DNA from: Antribacter soli
GTDB lineage: Bacteria > Actinomycetota > Actinomycetes > Actinomycetales > Cellulomonadaceae
Assembly (NCBI RefSeq): GCF_021568775.1
Contig: NZ_JAKGSG010000011.1
Coordinates: 1-64,000, forward strand
DNA: 64,000 nt
Reading direction: 5' to 3'
Shown: positions 17,523 to 27,800 of the stretch, piece after piece
Numbering within the stretch: position 1 is the first letter of the stretch
How the letters are laid out: the number at the start of each line of letters is the position of its first letter
Notes under the pieces: model-generated
What the model was told of the DNA's origin: nothing
Databases searched by the model: none
The model's input: the letters and a program-made list of their open reading frames with translations, nothing else
Program-made: the position numbers and the translations under genes

Positions 17523-18383
17523 TCAATGGGGGGCGACGTCGGCCAGGAAGGCCGTCGTCAGCTCGGCGAACCGGTCCGGTGCGTCGCGCCGCACGAAGTG
17601 GTTGGCGCCTTCGACGACGGCGAGGCGGGCACCGCGCTCGACGATCAGCCGGCGGTGCTCCTCGAGGATGCCGACCAAGGGTCCGGTCCCGGTGACGACC
17701 AGGACCTCGCTGCCCGCGGCCCGCAGGGCGGAGAGGAGGTCCGGCCACGGTGGCGTCGGGATGACGTCGCCGTTGCGGACGAGCGCTGGGTCTGCGTCGT
17801 GCTGCGCCTGCGCCCAGGCCGGCAGCTCTGCGGTAGCCCAGGCAGGGTGCGCCGACTGCCCCGACGCGACCAGGTCGGACGGTGGAATGGCCTGCCGGTC
17901 GAGCAGGTCGCGGTAGGCCCGTTCGGCCACGCCTCGGTCCTGGTGGCGGGTCACCGGGAGCCGCCAGAACGGGTCCTCGAGCACGACGGCCCGGACCCGG
18001 TCCGGGCGAGCTGCGGCGACCGCGGCCGCGACGCCGCCGCCGGCCGAGTGTCCGAACAGGACGAGCGGACCCGCCTGGGCGGCGTCGGAGAGCAGCAGCT
18101 CGTCGACGATCTCGACGACGTCCTGCGTCAGCCGGTCGCCGGGGTGCAGCTCGTCGTCGGCGTCCCACCTGGGGGAGCGTCCGTGGCCACGCAGGTCGGG
18201 GGCGACCACGTGCCACCCGTCGGCCGCCCACGCGTCGGTCGCTGACCGGAGGGTCGGCCCGCTCTCCATCATCCCGTGCAACGCGACGACGGTGCCCCGG
18301 GCGGGACGCGACGCGCGGGTGCGCGTGACGTGCAGGGCACTCGCACGGGCGCCTCCGCCGACCGCCTCGGGCTGGGTCTCCAT
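17523..18383 (-). CDS. Alpha/beta hydrolase
   Basis: A 286-residue serine hydrolase of the alpha/beta fold. The oxyanion segment VVALHGMMESG, the nucleophile elbow GHSAGGG and the late histidine in EGANHFVRRD are present, with the acid probably in VVTGTGPLV or nearby. ATG 18383 is chosen because GGAGGA lies four bases upstream; an in-frame extension to 18455 has none. No lid or signal peptide is seen. The substrate is unknown. It converges with the antiporter, and only 7 bases separate its stop from the repeat array. Confidence 0.88.
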   Translation of the reverse strand: METQPEAVGGGARASALHVTRTRASRPARGTVVALHGMMESGPTLRSATDAWAADGWHVVAPDLRGHGRSPRWDADDELHPGDRLTQDVVEIVDELLLSDAAQAGPLVLFGHSAGGGVAAAVAAARPDRVRAVVLEDPFWRLPVTRHQDRGVAERAYRDLLDRQAIPPSDLVASGQSAHPAWATAELPAWAQAQHDADPALVRNGDVIPTPPWPDLLSALRAAGSEVLVVTGTGPLVGILEEHRRLIVERGARLAVVEGANHFVRRDAPDRFAELTTAFLADVAPH

Positions 18384-18581
18384 CGTCCTCCTCCGTCGTG
18401 ACACGCAGGCTACACGCGCTGCGAAACGGACGGCAACGCGATGAAACGAATTCACGGCCGGACAATGTTGCCGGCTGCGCGGCCGACGGGTTCGGTGCGC
18501 CGCGCACCGTCCTAACCTGCAACAACGGCGGGAACACGGGCCGATTGCCCGGTCCGGCGGGCGACCGACGGCTGCCCGAGC

Positions 18582-18600
18582 GACGGAACGCGCATTCCGC
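18582..18600. promoter_or_regulatory. Putative LacI operator, site 1
   Basis: GACGGAACGCGCATTCCGC contains the near-palindrome CGGAA-N6-TTCCG. It shares the outer GACGG...TTCCG with sites 23375-23392 (upstream of the lacI gene itself) and 24854-24872 (upstream of the large secreted protein). It lies immediately upstream of the -35 box of the importer operon. Confidence 0.55.
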
Positions 18601-18605
18601 CTTTC

Positions 18606-18635
18606 CTTGACAGGCGCCGAACCGGCGTCCTAGCC
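18606..18635 (+). promoter_or_regulatory. Promoter of the LplABC-type importer operon
   Basis: Consensus -35 TTGACA (18606-18611) and -10 TAGCCT (18630-18635) with an 18-base spacer. The importer start codon follows 49 bases after the -10 box. Confidence 0.65.
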
Positions 18636-18684
18636 TCGCGGTGCAACGCCAGCCGCCGGTCTTCGACGAAGAAGAGAGCCTGCC

Positions 18685-19698
18685 GTGGAACCACCCGAGC
18701 ACGACACCACGTCGCCGCTCCGCCTCCGGACAGGAGGTGGGGAAACCGACACCGCGCGGCAGACGCCTGCCAAGGCAAAGGCGCCCCGCTCGTGGCGCGG
18801 CCGTGACTACGGCCTGGTGATCCTCGCCGCACCGGCCGTCATCCTGCTGGTGATCTTCTCCTACGGCCCGATGGCCGGGCTGGTGGTTGCCTTCCAGGAC
18901 TTCAACGTCGCCGACGGCGTCTTCGGCTCGCCGTGGGCCGGCTTCAAGAACTTCGAGTTCTTCTTCACCTCCGGCAACGCCGGCCGCATCATGTGGAACA
19001 CGTTGTTCCTCAACGTGCTCTTCCTCGCGGCGACGCTCGGTGCGGGCGTCGTGCTCGCCCTGATGCTCAACGAGATCCGCGGGCGCGTGACGAAGCGCTT
19101 CTTCCAGTCGGTGATCTTCGTCCCGTACTTCGTCTCACCGATCGTCGTGAGCATCTTCCTCCAGGCGTTCCTCGCCGGCCCCGGTGGCCGCGGCGGGCTC
19201 GTCAACGACTTCCTCGGCATGTTCGCGCTGCCGGAGCTGTCCTGGTACACCGAGCCCGGCCCCTGGCCGTGGATCCTCACCGTCGTCAAGGTCTGGCAGC
19301 TCGGCGGCTACATGAGCGTCATCTTCCTCGCCGCGATCACGTCGATCCCCGAGGAGGTCTACGAGGCCGGCGTCATCGACGGCGCGAGCCGGGCCCAGAT
19401 GGCCTTCCGGATCACCGTGCCCCTGCTGAAGCCGACGGCCGCGATCCTGCTCGTCCTCGGCGTCGGGCGGATCTTCTACGGCGACTTCGGCACCATCTAC
19501 GCGATCGTCGGTGACAACGGGACGCTCTTCGCGACGACGGACGTCATCGACACGTATGTCTTCAGGGCGCTGCGCACCTTCGGCGACTTCGGGACCACCG
19601 CCGCCATCGGGCTGTTCCAGTCGGTGGTCGGGTTCGTCCTCGTCGTCATCGCGACCCTGGTCCAGCGGCGCTACGCGAGGGAGACGTCGATCCTATGA
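18685..19698 (+). CDS. ABC permease, LplB/YteP type
   Basis: A 337-residue permease with a ~40-residue polar cytosolic leader followed by six predicted membrane helices. The docking loop is EEVYEAGVIDGASRAQMAF. The long periplasmic segment with SWYTEPGPWPW and the C-terminal ARETSIL ending are typical of the LplB/YteP subgroup, which imports complex oligosaccharides (pectin, xyloglucan or similar fragments). The GTG at 18685 has AGAAGAGAG upstream. It overlaps the next permease by 4 bases. Confidence 0.92.
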   Translation: MEPPEHDTTSPLRLRTGGGETDTARQTPAKAKAPRSWRGRDYGLVILAAPAVILLVIFSYGPMAGLVVAFQDFNVADGVFGSPWAGFKNFEFFFTSGNAGRIMWNTLFLNVLFLAATLGAGVVLALMLNEIRGRVTKRFFQSVIFVPYFVSPIVVSIFLQAFLAGPGGRGGLVNDFLGMFALPELSWYTEPGPWPWILTVVKVWQLGGYMSVIFLAAITSIPEEVYEAGVIDGASRAQMAFRITVPLLKPTAAILLVLGVGRIFYGDFGTIYAIVGDNGTLFATTDVIDTYVFRALRTFGDFGTTAAIGLFQSVVGFVLVVIATLVQRRYARETSIL

Positions 19699-20633
19699 CC
19701 GCCACCGAGACCGCCCCGATCCGCACGACACCGCCGTCGGCCGCAGCAGCGAGGCCGCACGATGCCCGCCGCCGACGGCGCCACCGCCCCGAGCCGTTCA
19801 CCATCGCCAGCTACCTCGGTGTGGGCGCGTTCGGCCTGGTCTGCCTGATCCCGTTCTGGATGGTCATCGCGGGCTCGCTCACCGCCGAGTCCGTGCTCTC
19901 CCAGCGCGGCTACTCGTTCTGGCCCGACCCGTTCTCCGTGGACGCGTACGCCACGATCTTCGCCGGGTCGCGCGTCTGGCTCTCCTACGGGGCGACGATC
20001 TTCATCACGGTCGTCGGCACGGCGATCGCCGTCGCCTCCACGTCGGGAATCGCCTGGGTCATCGCGCGCGGCCTGCCGTGGTTGAGCAAGCCGCTCGCGG
20101 TGTTCACCTACATCCCGATGCTGTTCACCGGCGGCCTGGTGCCGATGTACATCCTCATCACGCAGGTGCTGCAGCTGCGGAACTCGTGGTTCGCCGTCAT
20201 CCTGCCGCTCGTCATCGCGCCGTTCCTCGTCTTCGTGCAGGTCAGCTTCTTCCGGGGCACGCCCCAGGAGATCCTCGACGCCGCCCGCATCGACGGCGCC
20301 GGTGAGCTGCGGGTCTTCTTCCAGATCGTGCTGCCGCTGTCCAAGCCCGTGATCGCGGTCATCGCTCTGTTCTACGCGGTGACGTTCTGGAACGAGTGGT
20401 TCCACGCCCTGCTGTTCATCAGCGAGCCCGCGAAGTACCCGCTGCAGCTGGTGCTGCAGAACCTCATCACGAGCGTCGCCAACGCGGCAGACCTCGGCAC
20501 GACGACGGCCGCCCCGGTCTACGCGATCCGGCTGGCCATGACCGTCATCACCATCGGACCGATCCTCCTGGCCTATCCGTTCGCCCAGCGCTACTTCGTC
20601 AAGGGGCTCACCCTCGGCGCCTCCAAGGGCTGA
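19695..20633 (+). CDS. ABC permease, LplC/YtcP type
   Basis: A 312-residue partner permease. It has six predicted helices, a docking loop EILDAARIDGAGELRVFF and the terminal KGLTLGASKG that is typical of LplC/YtcP proteins. It is translationally coupled to the previous gene (ATGA, 19695-19698). No ATPase is encoded nearby, as in the GH42 operon. Confidence 0.92.
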   Translation: MTATETAPIRTTPPSAAAARPHDARRRRRHRPEPFTIASYLGVGAFGLVCLIPFWMVIAGSLTAESVLSQRGYSFWPDPFSVDAYATIFAGSRVWLSYGATIFITVVGTAIAVASTSGIAWVIARGLPWLSKPLAVFTYIPMLFTGGLVPMYILITQVLQLRNSWFAVILPLVIAPFLVFVQVSFFRGTPQEILDAARIDGAGELRVFFQIVLPLSKPVIAVIALFYAVTFWNEWFHALLFISEPAKYPLQLVLQNLITSVANAADLGTTTAAPVYAIRLAMTVITIGPILLAYPFAQRYFVKGLTLGASKG

Positions 20634-20687
20634 CGCACACACGACCGGCCGCACGGCCACCCACGACCACGAACGAGAGGTAGCACC

Positions 20688-22259
20688 ATGGCACAGCTCA
20701 TCGATGCCGCTGGACTGTCATTGCCCATCTCCCGCCGAGGATTTCTAGCCGGAACCGGCGGGCTGCTCGCCGCCGCGACGCTCGCCGCCTGCGCCCCCGG
20801 CTCGGGCGGGCAGAGCGCCGGCACCTCGTACGGCCTCCTGCTCCCGGGCGACGTCCCGGCCCAGTGGGACCGCGTCCGCGCCGCGGTCAACGCCAAGCTG
20901 AAGGCCGACCTCGGCTTCGAGTTCAAGCCCGAGTTCATCAACTGGACCAACTACGGGTCGCAGTCCCTGCTGAAGTTCACGGCGCAGGAGAACTTCCAGA
21001 CCGCGCTGTCCGCCCGCTGGCTGAACATCGCCCAGCTCATCGAGTCGGGCGCCCTCCAGCCGCTCGACGACGCCCTGGCGAGCGGCAAGTACACCAACCT
21101 CACAGCGACCGTCGACCAGAGCGCCTTCGATGCGAACCGCTGGCCGGACGGTTCGGTCTACGGCGTCCCCGCCGTCAACAGCGCGGCCCGCATCCACCAC
21201 CTCATCGCCCGTGGCGATCTCGCCGACAAGCACGCCCCCGGGGGCATCGAGACCTTCGACCAGCTGGAGAAGTTCTGGTACGACGTCGTGCAGAAGGAGG
21301 GCCTGCCCGGGTACGTCAACCGGAACTCGCCCTTCGACGTGCTCGGCGCCCCGACCGGCGCCCTCTACGCCCAGGGCTGGGAGACCCCCGACCTGCTCCC
21401 GCTCTACTTCTCCAGCGACTCGCTCCTGTTCGTCCCGGCCAAGGATGCCGCGACGACCGGCTCGGCCGACGCAGTGCCCTTCTGGGAGCACGAGCCGTAC
21501 CTGGAGTCGCTGCACCGGGTCCGCAAGTACTACGAGGACGGCATCATCAACGCCGACCGCCTCAACGCCGACCCGGCCACCCTCAAGGCGCTGTTCGACG
21601 GCGGCGGGGCCGCGACGTGCTGGGGCATCAGCGACGGCGGCGACACGTCCTCGCACCTCGACCTCCTGGAGAAGGCCGTCCCGGGCGCCGGTCTCGTCAG
21701 CCTCCTGCCGTTCCGCGACGGGCTGTCCGCCAAGCCGAACCAGACGTTCCAGGCCGACAACCTCGTGGTCGTCAACGCCGGTGCGGCGAACGCAGACGCC
21801 GCGATGCAGCTCCTGGACTGGGTCTCCATCAAGGAGAACCACGACCTGCTGCAGTACGGCGAGGAGGGCACCGACTGGAAGGCGGTCGGGGACGACGCCT
21901 ACGAGCCGATCGGGGACTACGCCAACTTCCCCGGCTTCGCCCTGAGCTGGCGCATCCCGCTCGAGCGCACGTACTCGCGCATGACCGAGAGCGAGGCGAC
22001 CTGGTTCGACTGGTCGAAGAAGTACGAGAACTTCACGCTCGACCCGTTCGCCTCGTTCATCCCCGACCTCGCCGCGATCGAGACGGAGCACGCGCAGATC
22101 ACCGCCGCCGTGACCGAGTTCGGCAACCCGCTCTTCGCCGGAGCCGTCCCGGTGGAGGAGGGGCTGGACAAGCTGAAGAAGGCCGTCGACCAGGCTGGTC
22201 TCGCCAAGGTCCAGGAGGAGCTCAACAAGCAGGCGGACGCCTACCTGTCGTCCAAGTAG
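20688..22259 (+). CDS. Large solute-binding lipoprotein (LplA type)
   Basis: A 523-residue binding protein, the long LplA-like class that pairs with LplB/LplC. The leader combines a twin-arginine motif, SRRGFLAG, with the lipobox LAAC, so it may be exported folded by Tat and then lipid-anchored. It should capture oligosaccharides outside the cell. The gene is followed by a perfect 10-bp hairpin (22299-22323) before the dehydrogenase-like gene, which may raise the level of this message over downstream ones. Confidence 0.92.
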   Translation: MAQLIDAAGLSLPISRRGFLAGTGGLLAAATLAACAPGSGGQSAGTSYGLLLPGDVPAQWDRVRAAVNAKLKADLGFEFKPEFINWTNYGSQSLLKFTAQENFQTALSARWLNIAQLIESGALQPLDDALASGKYTNLTATVDQSAFDANRWPDGSVYGVPAVNSAARIHHLIARGDLADKHAPGGIETFDQLEKFWYDVVQKEGLPGYVNRNSPFDVLGAPTGALYAQGWETPDLLPLYFSSDSLLFVPAKDAATTGSADAVPFWEHEPYLESLHRVRKYYEDGIINADRLNADPATLKALFDGGGAATCWGISDGGDTSSHLDLLEKAVPGAGLVSLLPFRDGLSAKPNQTFQADNLVVVNAGAANADAAMQLLDWVSIKENHDLLQYGEEGTDWKAVGDDAYEPIGDYANFPGFALSWRIPLERTYSRMTESEATWFDWSKKYENFTLDPFASFIPDLAAIETEHAQITAAVTEFGNPLFAGAVPVEEGLDKLKKAVDQAGLAKVQEELNKQADAYLSSK

Positions 22260-22298
22260 CCGGTGCCGGCCTCGTCGAGGCCGCGCACCACGACTCCT

Positions 22299-22323
22299 GG
22301 GGCCGGCGGGACTCGCCGGCCCC
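22299..22323 (+). terminator. Intra-operon hairpin after the binding protein
   Basis: GGGGCCGGCG (22299-22308) and CGCCGGCCCC (22314-22323) form a perfect 10-bp stem around GGACT. It lies 24 bases before the next GTG start and just before its ribosome site. It may be a partial terminator or 3' stabiliser rather than the operon end. Confidence 0.6.
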
Positions 22324-22347
22324 GGGCAGTTCCCCGAGAGGAGAAGC

Positions 22348-23325
22348 GTGATCGAGTACGCAGTGGCGGTCGGGTCCGACCGGTTGGCCGAGCGGTTGTT
22401 CGGCCCCCGGCACGAGGCCCTGGCCGGAGTCCCCGCCCGTCGGGTCGGTGAGGTGCTCACCGAGTTCGAGTCAGACGCCGCCCGGCGCGTCCTGTCCCGG
22501 GCAGAGGTGCTGCTCACCGGCTGGGACACGCCGCCGCTGCCCGCCACGGTGCTGGGCCACGCGCCGCGGCTTCGCCGCGTCATCCACGCGGGCGGCGCCG
22601 TCGACCACCTCTTCCCCGACGGCGCCCACGGGATCGCGCACTCGGACACCGGCGTGGCCAACGCGATCCCCGTCGCCGAGTTCACGCTCGCCATGATCAT
22701 CCTGGCGAACAACGACGCCTTCCGGGCGCAGGAGCTGTACCGGGAGCGTCGCACGCGCATCGACCGCGAGGCCGAGTTCGTGACGGCCGGGAACTACGGG
22801 CGGACCGTCGGGATGGTGAGCGCGTCCCGCACCGGTCGTGCCGTGATCGAGCTGCTGCGCCCGTTCCCCACCCTGTGTGTCCTGGTGTACGACCCGTTCC
22901 TCACGCCGCAGGAGGCCGAGGAGCTGGGGGTCGAGAAGGTGGACCTGCCGGACCTCGTGCGCCGCAGCGACATCGTCACCCTGCACGCGCCCGTGCTGCC
23001 GGAGACCGTCGGGCTGTTCGACGCCGAGCTTCTCGCCCTCATGCGCGACGGCGCGACGCTGATCAACACCGCCCGCGGCGCGATCGTCGACGCGGCGGCG
23101 CTCGAGAAGGAGCTGGTCACGCGACGGATCAACGCGATCCTCGACGTCACCGACCCCGAGCCGCTGCCTCCCGCGTCACCGCTCTACGACCTGCCGAACG
23201 TGTTCCTCACGCCGCACGTCGCCGGCTCCATGGGTACCGAGCTGCGCCGGATGGGCGACGTCGTCGCGGGGGACCTCGCGCGCTACGCCCGGGAGGCGGA
23301 ACCGCTGGGCGCGGGGGAGGCGTGA
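22348..23325 (+). CDS. D-2-hydroxyacid dehydrogenase-like protein with altered NAD loop
   Basis: A 325-residue member of the D-isomer 2-hydroxyacid dehydrogenase family. Catalytic candidates are R243 (NTARGA), E271 (TDPEP) and H290 (TPHVAG). The dinucleotide loop is abnormal: family members have GxxGxGRxG, whereas here it reads GMVSASRTG (155-163), with serines at two glycine positions. NAD binding may be weakened or different. The GTG start has GAGAGGAGAAG upstream. It lies in the importer operon. Such proteins recur beside LplABC importers, but their substrate is unknown. Confidence 0.85.
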   Translation: MIEYAVAVGSDRLAERLFGPRHEALAGVPARRVGEVLTEFESDAARRVLSRAEVLLTGWDTPPLPATVLGHAPRLRRVIHAGGAVDHLFPDGAHGIAHSDTGVANAIPVAEFTLAMIILANNDAFRAQELYRERRTRIDREAEFVTAGNYGRTVGMVSASRTGRAVIELLRPFPTLCVLVYDPFLTPQEAEELGVEKVDLPDLVRRSDIVTLHAPVLPETVGLFDAELLALMRDGATLINTARGAIVDAAALEKELVTRRINAILDVTDPEPLPPASPLYDLPNVFLTPHVAGSMGTELRRMGDVVAGDLARYAREAEPLGAGEA

Positions 23326-23374
23326 CCGCGCGCACCCGAGCGCGCGATCGAGGGCACGCAACCGGACTGCAAAC

Positions 23375-23398
23375 GACGGAAACCCTTTCCGATAGAAT
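23375..23398. promoter_or_regulatory. Putative LacI operator site 2 overlapping a promoter
   Basis: GACGGAAACCCTTTCCGA (23375-23392) contains GGAAA-N3-TTTCC. It ends one base before a -10 box, TAGAAT (23393-23398). Its position upstream of the lacI gene suggests autoregulation. It resembles sites at 18582 and 24854. Confidence 0.6.
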
Positions 23399-23431
23399 TT
23401 CCGCTCAACCACCTGGGAGGCGATCGACGCG

Positions 23432-24466
23432 ATGAACGACCTGGCAACGTCCCGGCCGGCACGGCTGGCGGACGTGGCCCGGCTCGCCGGTGTCTCCGCC
23501 GCGACCGCGTCAAGAGCGCTCAACGGGAGCGACCGCGGCGTCCGCGAGGCCAACCGGGTGCGGGTGCTCGAGGCGGCGAAGACGCTGGGGTACACGGCGA
23601 ACATCGCGGCGCAGGCGGTGGCCCGGGGCCGGTCGCGCGGCGTGACGCTCCTCGCCAAGGGCATGCCGGACGACTACGCGAACCCGATCACCGCCGGCGT
23701 GCTCGCGGCCACCCAGCGGCGCGGCCTGCCGTTCACCCTGATCTCCGCCGGCACGGACCCCGTGGACCTGGTCGACGCGGTCAACCTCGCCCGGGGCCAC
23801 CGTCCCGAGATCCTCATGATCACGGGCGGCCGCACGACGGACGACGTGACGATCCCCGCGCTCGTCGAGGCGCTCCAGCGCTACGAGGCCGAGGGCGGTC
23901 GCGTCGTGCTCGTGACGCAGGAAGGGCTCCCGTTCGACACCGTCGCGTACGCCAACCGCAAGGGCGGCTACGACATGGCGACGGCGCTGGTGGGGCTGGG
24001 CTACCGGGATCTCGCGGTGATCTCCGGTCTCCGGCACGGCCTGACGCAGCGCGACCGGACGGAGGGCTTCGTCGCAGGCCTGGCCGACGCCGGCATCGAG
24101 CTCCCCGCCGACCGCATCCTCATCGGCGACTTCAACCGCGACGCCGCGTACGCGATGACGGGTGACCTCCTGCGGCGCAACGTCGCCGTCGACGCCATCT
24201 TCGCCGTCAACGACTCCATGGCCCTCGGCGTCCTCACCTTCCTGCGCGACACTGGAGACCCGCGCCGGGTCGCCGTCGCCGGGTTCGACGACATCAAGGC
24301 GCTGCGCGACGTCACGCCGTCGCTCACGACCGTTCACCTCTCCTGGGAACAGGTCGCGGAGGAGGCGCTGACGCTCGCCACCAGCCCGCGAGGCGACCGC
24401 CCGCGGACCCGGGTGGTCGAGGGGCACGTCATCGTGCGCGAGAGCACGCCCCCCGTCTCCTCCTGA
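23432..24466 (+). CDS. LacI-family regulator of the second carbohydrate locus
   Basis: A 344-residue regulator. The helix-turn-helix is RLADVARLAGVSAATASRAL (about residues 11-30), followed by the hinge and a sugar-binding core with AVNDSMALGVLTFL and VAGFDDIKAL. It is placed between the importer operon and the secreted-protein operon. Three similar operator-like sites flank these units, one of them at its own promoter, so it is the likely local repressor. The inducer is probably the imported oligosaccharide or a breakdown product. Confidence 0.92.
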   Translation: MNDLATSRPARLADVARLAGVSAATASRALNGSDRGVREANRVRVLEAAKTLGYTANIAAQAVARGRSRGVTLLAKGMPDDYANPITAGVLAATQRRGLPFTLISAGTDPVDLVDAVNLARGHRPEILMITGGRTTDDVTIPALVEALQRYEAEGGRVVLVTQEGLPFDTVAYANRKGGYDMATALVGLGYRDLAVISGLRHGLTQRDRTEGFVAGLADAGIELPADRILIGDFNRDAAYAMTGDLLRRNVAVDAIFAVNDSMALGVLTFLRDTGDPRRVAVAGFDDIKALRDVTPSLTTVHLSWEQVAEEALTLATSPRGDRPRTRVVEGHVIVRESTPPVSS

Positions 24467-24481
24467 GGCTCACCTCCGCCC

Positions 24482-24623
<142 letters not shown>

Positions 24624-24639
24624 GTCCGGGTCGGCCCAG

Positions 24640-24720
24640 CTGACGGACCGACTCACCGCCTCGGCCGGCCCTGGGCGCCGAGGTAGTCGGTCTGTCGGAC
24701 GGGTCGACCAGCTCGGCGGG
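24640..24720. repeat. Hairpin repeat family, copy at 24.65 kb
   Basis: Two adjoining hairpin units. The second runs from CCGAGGTAGTCGG (24678) to CTCGGCGGG (24720) and aligns over about 43 bases with 59401-59443. The first is represented by its right half at 24640-24664. The arms pair imperfectly. The rest of the 24467-24895 gap holds the homopolymer block, this repeat and the operator at 24854. Confidence 0.65.
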
Positions 24721-24853
24721 TTGTCGACGCCGTTTCCATTGCCCTGCAAGCGCGTTCCGTACGCCGCATGGGCATCCACGCGCAAGATCTGGCCGGTGGC
24801 GCCAGGTGCCAAGGAATCAGGGGTTCCGCGACCAGCGCCCCCTCTGCTACCTT

Positions 24854-24872
24854 GACGGCAACCGCTTTCCGT
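24854..24872. promoter_or_regulatory. Putative LacI operator, site 3
   Basis: GACGGCAACCGCTTTCCGT is related to the sites at 18582 and 23375 and has the AACCG half-site common in LacI operators. It overlaps a -35-like TTGACG (24852-24857). It sits 23 bases upstream of the ATG at 24896. Confidence 0.55.
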
Positions 24873-24895
24873 TTGTGAATGCCGAGGAGCTCGCA

Positions 24896-27800
24896 ATGTC
24901 GCGACCCGTCCTGCTGTCCACCGCGCCAGACCAGCCGCCGTCCCGCCGGCGACCACGCACCGCGCTGGTCGGCATCGCGCTCGCCGTCGCCGTCGTCGTC
25001 GCAGGCGGCCCCGTGGTGCCCCCGGCGGGCGCCGACACCCCGTCGGCCGCCGCCGCGGACGTGCCCGCCGGTGCCCTCGACCACCTGGCCCTGGGCGACG
25101 CCGCCTCCGAGGCCGCGCACGGGCTCGCCGCCGCCGGAGCATCGGTGATCTCCGGTGAGGGTGGCCGGCCCGCGCGCGTGGCCCAGCCCACCGACCCGCC
25201 GTCGCGCAACCTGACCGACCTGACGTTCGAGATGACGGTCGACCCGGCGGAGCAGAACTACCTCTCCCTGACGCTCTACGGCGGCGACGCGTCGTCGCTC
25301 AAGACGATGCTGCTCGTCGACGGCGAGCAGGTGCAGTACCAGAACAGCGGCGACCACCAGGCGCTGGACACCGGGACCCAGGGCGGCCTGCCCGGGCGGT
25401 TCTTCCGCACCACCACGATGCTTCCGCTGGTCTCCACCCAGGGTCACGACCGGGTGCAGGTCACGCTGCGGACGTACCACCCGAGCGTGGGGGCGACGGC
25501 GGCCGCCCCCTCGCGGCCCTACTACGCCGTGACGACGCACCTCGAGCCGGCGCTGCTCCCGCAGGCCGGCGAGCTGGACACGGGCTACGCGGTGACCGCG
25601 CAGGCCCGCGCACCGATCGGCGCCGAGGAGCAGCAGGCGAAGATCGACGCCTACCGGGCGCAGCAGGTCGCGGACTTCGACGCGTACACCGCGAAGGCGG
25701 ACTCTGCTCCCACGGCCGTGCTCTCGATCACCCGGTACGCGGAGGAGCTGCGGTTCTACGCCGAGTGCCTGTCCCAGGACTGGTGCCCCGCGGGCACGCC
25801 CGCCGAGAAGCGGGCGGCGATCGACCGGATCCTGCGCTCGGTCGACAACTACACCCGTCAGTACTACGGCGACGTGCGCAGCCTCGCCTCCGGCGGCCAC
25901 CAGTCCGACTGGGGTGGCTACTACGCGGCGCTCGGTGAGGTGCTCTACATCGCGGAGCCGCTGCTCGCCGACCCGGAGATCATGGGGTCGGACGCGTTCG
26001 AGGCGTTCCTCGACCAGCCCTTCGTCACGGGCACCACCGACACCGCGAACAGCATCGCCGGCGTCGACCTGTCCGGAGGCGAGCTCTCCCGTCGCGAGGC
26101 CTACGAGCGCGTGCTCAAGGCGAACTACGACTTCGCGCGCTCGCGCCTCTCGTACATCTCCAACCAGGTCTACTACACGTACGAGGGCGCCTGGAAGGCG
26201 CACGAGGGCCTGCGGATCATCGGCTCGGAGCACTTCGAGGGCACGGAGCGCAGCCACCAGATCCTCGGTGAGACGCTCGGGATGCGCCCGTTCCGCGGCG
26301 AGGAGGTCCTCGTCGGACAGGACGGCCGGGACCTCGACCTCTACCACTCGCTCTTCTACCACGACGGCACCGCCCAGCTCACCGACGACTACCTGCAGGT
26401 GGTGATGCGCGGCCTCGCGCAGAGCAAGCTCGCAGCCGACGGAACGGTCGAGCGCCGTCTGCCCTACGGCGAGCACTATCCGATCTTCACCGCGGCCGGC
26501 CTGTTCCGCGAGAACGGCTACGTCGGCAGCTACGGCGAGACGCCGAACTACTACCCGTCGTGGTTCTGGCGGCTCGCCGGCCACCCGGCCGACGCGGAGA
26601 TCCGCGACGAGCTGCTCAAGCTCGCGCTGCGCAACCTCCACGCCCGCGGCCAGACCCGCTACCAGGGGACGGACGCCCTGGGGAACCGCGTCATGACGAT
26701 GGACCAGGTCGTCGACTGGCGCAACCCCGCCTACCCCGGCAAGGTCGCCTACTCGACCGAGCCGAACACGCCCCAGATCTTCGCGTACGCCGGCCTCGAG
26801 AAGTACCTCGCCGAGAACGCCGATGCGTACTCGGGCGACGAGTGGCAGCCCACCTGGGAGCACGCCCGCGAGGCGACCGGCTGGCTCCAGCAGGCGCTGG
26901 TCGACAACCAGGTCTTCCCGTACTTCGACCAGATCCTCTCCAAGCGCAAGTACGACCTGCGTCTGACCGAGGAGTACGCGTTCGTCACCGGCGGTCGCGC
27001 GGAGCACGAGGCGCTCGGCCACGCCGCCGCCGGCCGGGTGCTGCCGAGCACCGAGCTCGGCCGCTACACCGACGCGGAGCTCGCCACCCTCGGCGTGGAC
27101 CGCTCCGGCACGCCGGACTTCGCGTGGGTCGACATCGACAACCTGTTCGTCACGTTCCGGGACGGCGACACCCAGGTGAGCGGCACGCTCAACTTCCGGA
27201 ACATGGGGGTGACCTCCTCAGCCCGGCTCCACGCCCGGACCCCCACCGCGGCGCAGCACGCGCAGGTGCGCACGGAGTCGGTGGTGACGTACGAGGACAC
27301 GTTCCTGCGGCCGCACAGCGTCGAGGACACGATCATCCAGGACCGGTACACGGTGCCAGGTGAGCAGGTGCTCGCGATGACGGGCGAGCTCTCGCCGGTC
27401 AGCCACCAGCCGGGCGTCGGCCCGATGAACCGCGACAACTTCGCCGTGGACACGCCGTTCAGCAACTATCCCGACCTCGTCACGGTCCGCTACGGCCCCT
27501 ACCTGATCGCGGTGAACACCACCCGGGACGAGTACGGCAACGCCGCCCGGCACAAGGTCGTCCTGCCCGACGGCGTCGGCGGCCGGGTCCGCGACCTCGT
27601 CACAGGCAAGGACGTCAAGCCCGTCGGCGGCAGCTACGAGCTCAAGCCCGCCTCCGCCGTCGTGCTCGACGTCGGCACCACGGCTGACCGCCCGGAGCCC
27701 AGCCGGGTCCTGGCGATCGACACGACGACGGGTGCCGGCGTCGTGGGCCTCACGTGGGGCCGCTCGGCCGGCGCGACCTCGTTCGACGTGCTCCGCGGCA

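Larger units (their letters stand above)
18384..18684. other. 301-bp divergent regulatory region
   Basis: The region carries the start signals of two divergent units. Apart from the operator (18582-18600) and promoter (18606-18635) listed separately, it contains GC-rich sequence with short dyads such as AACGAATTCACG near 18446. I found no coding sequence or RNA gene. Confidence 0.5.
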
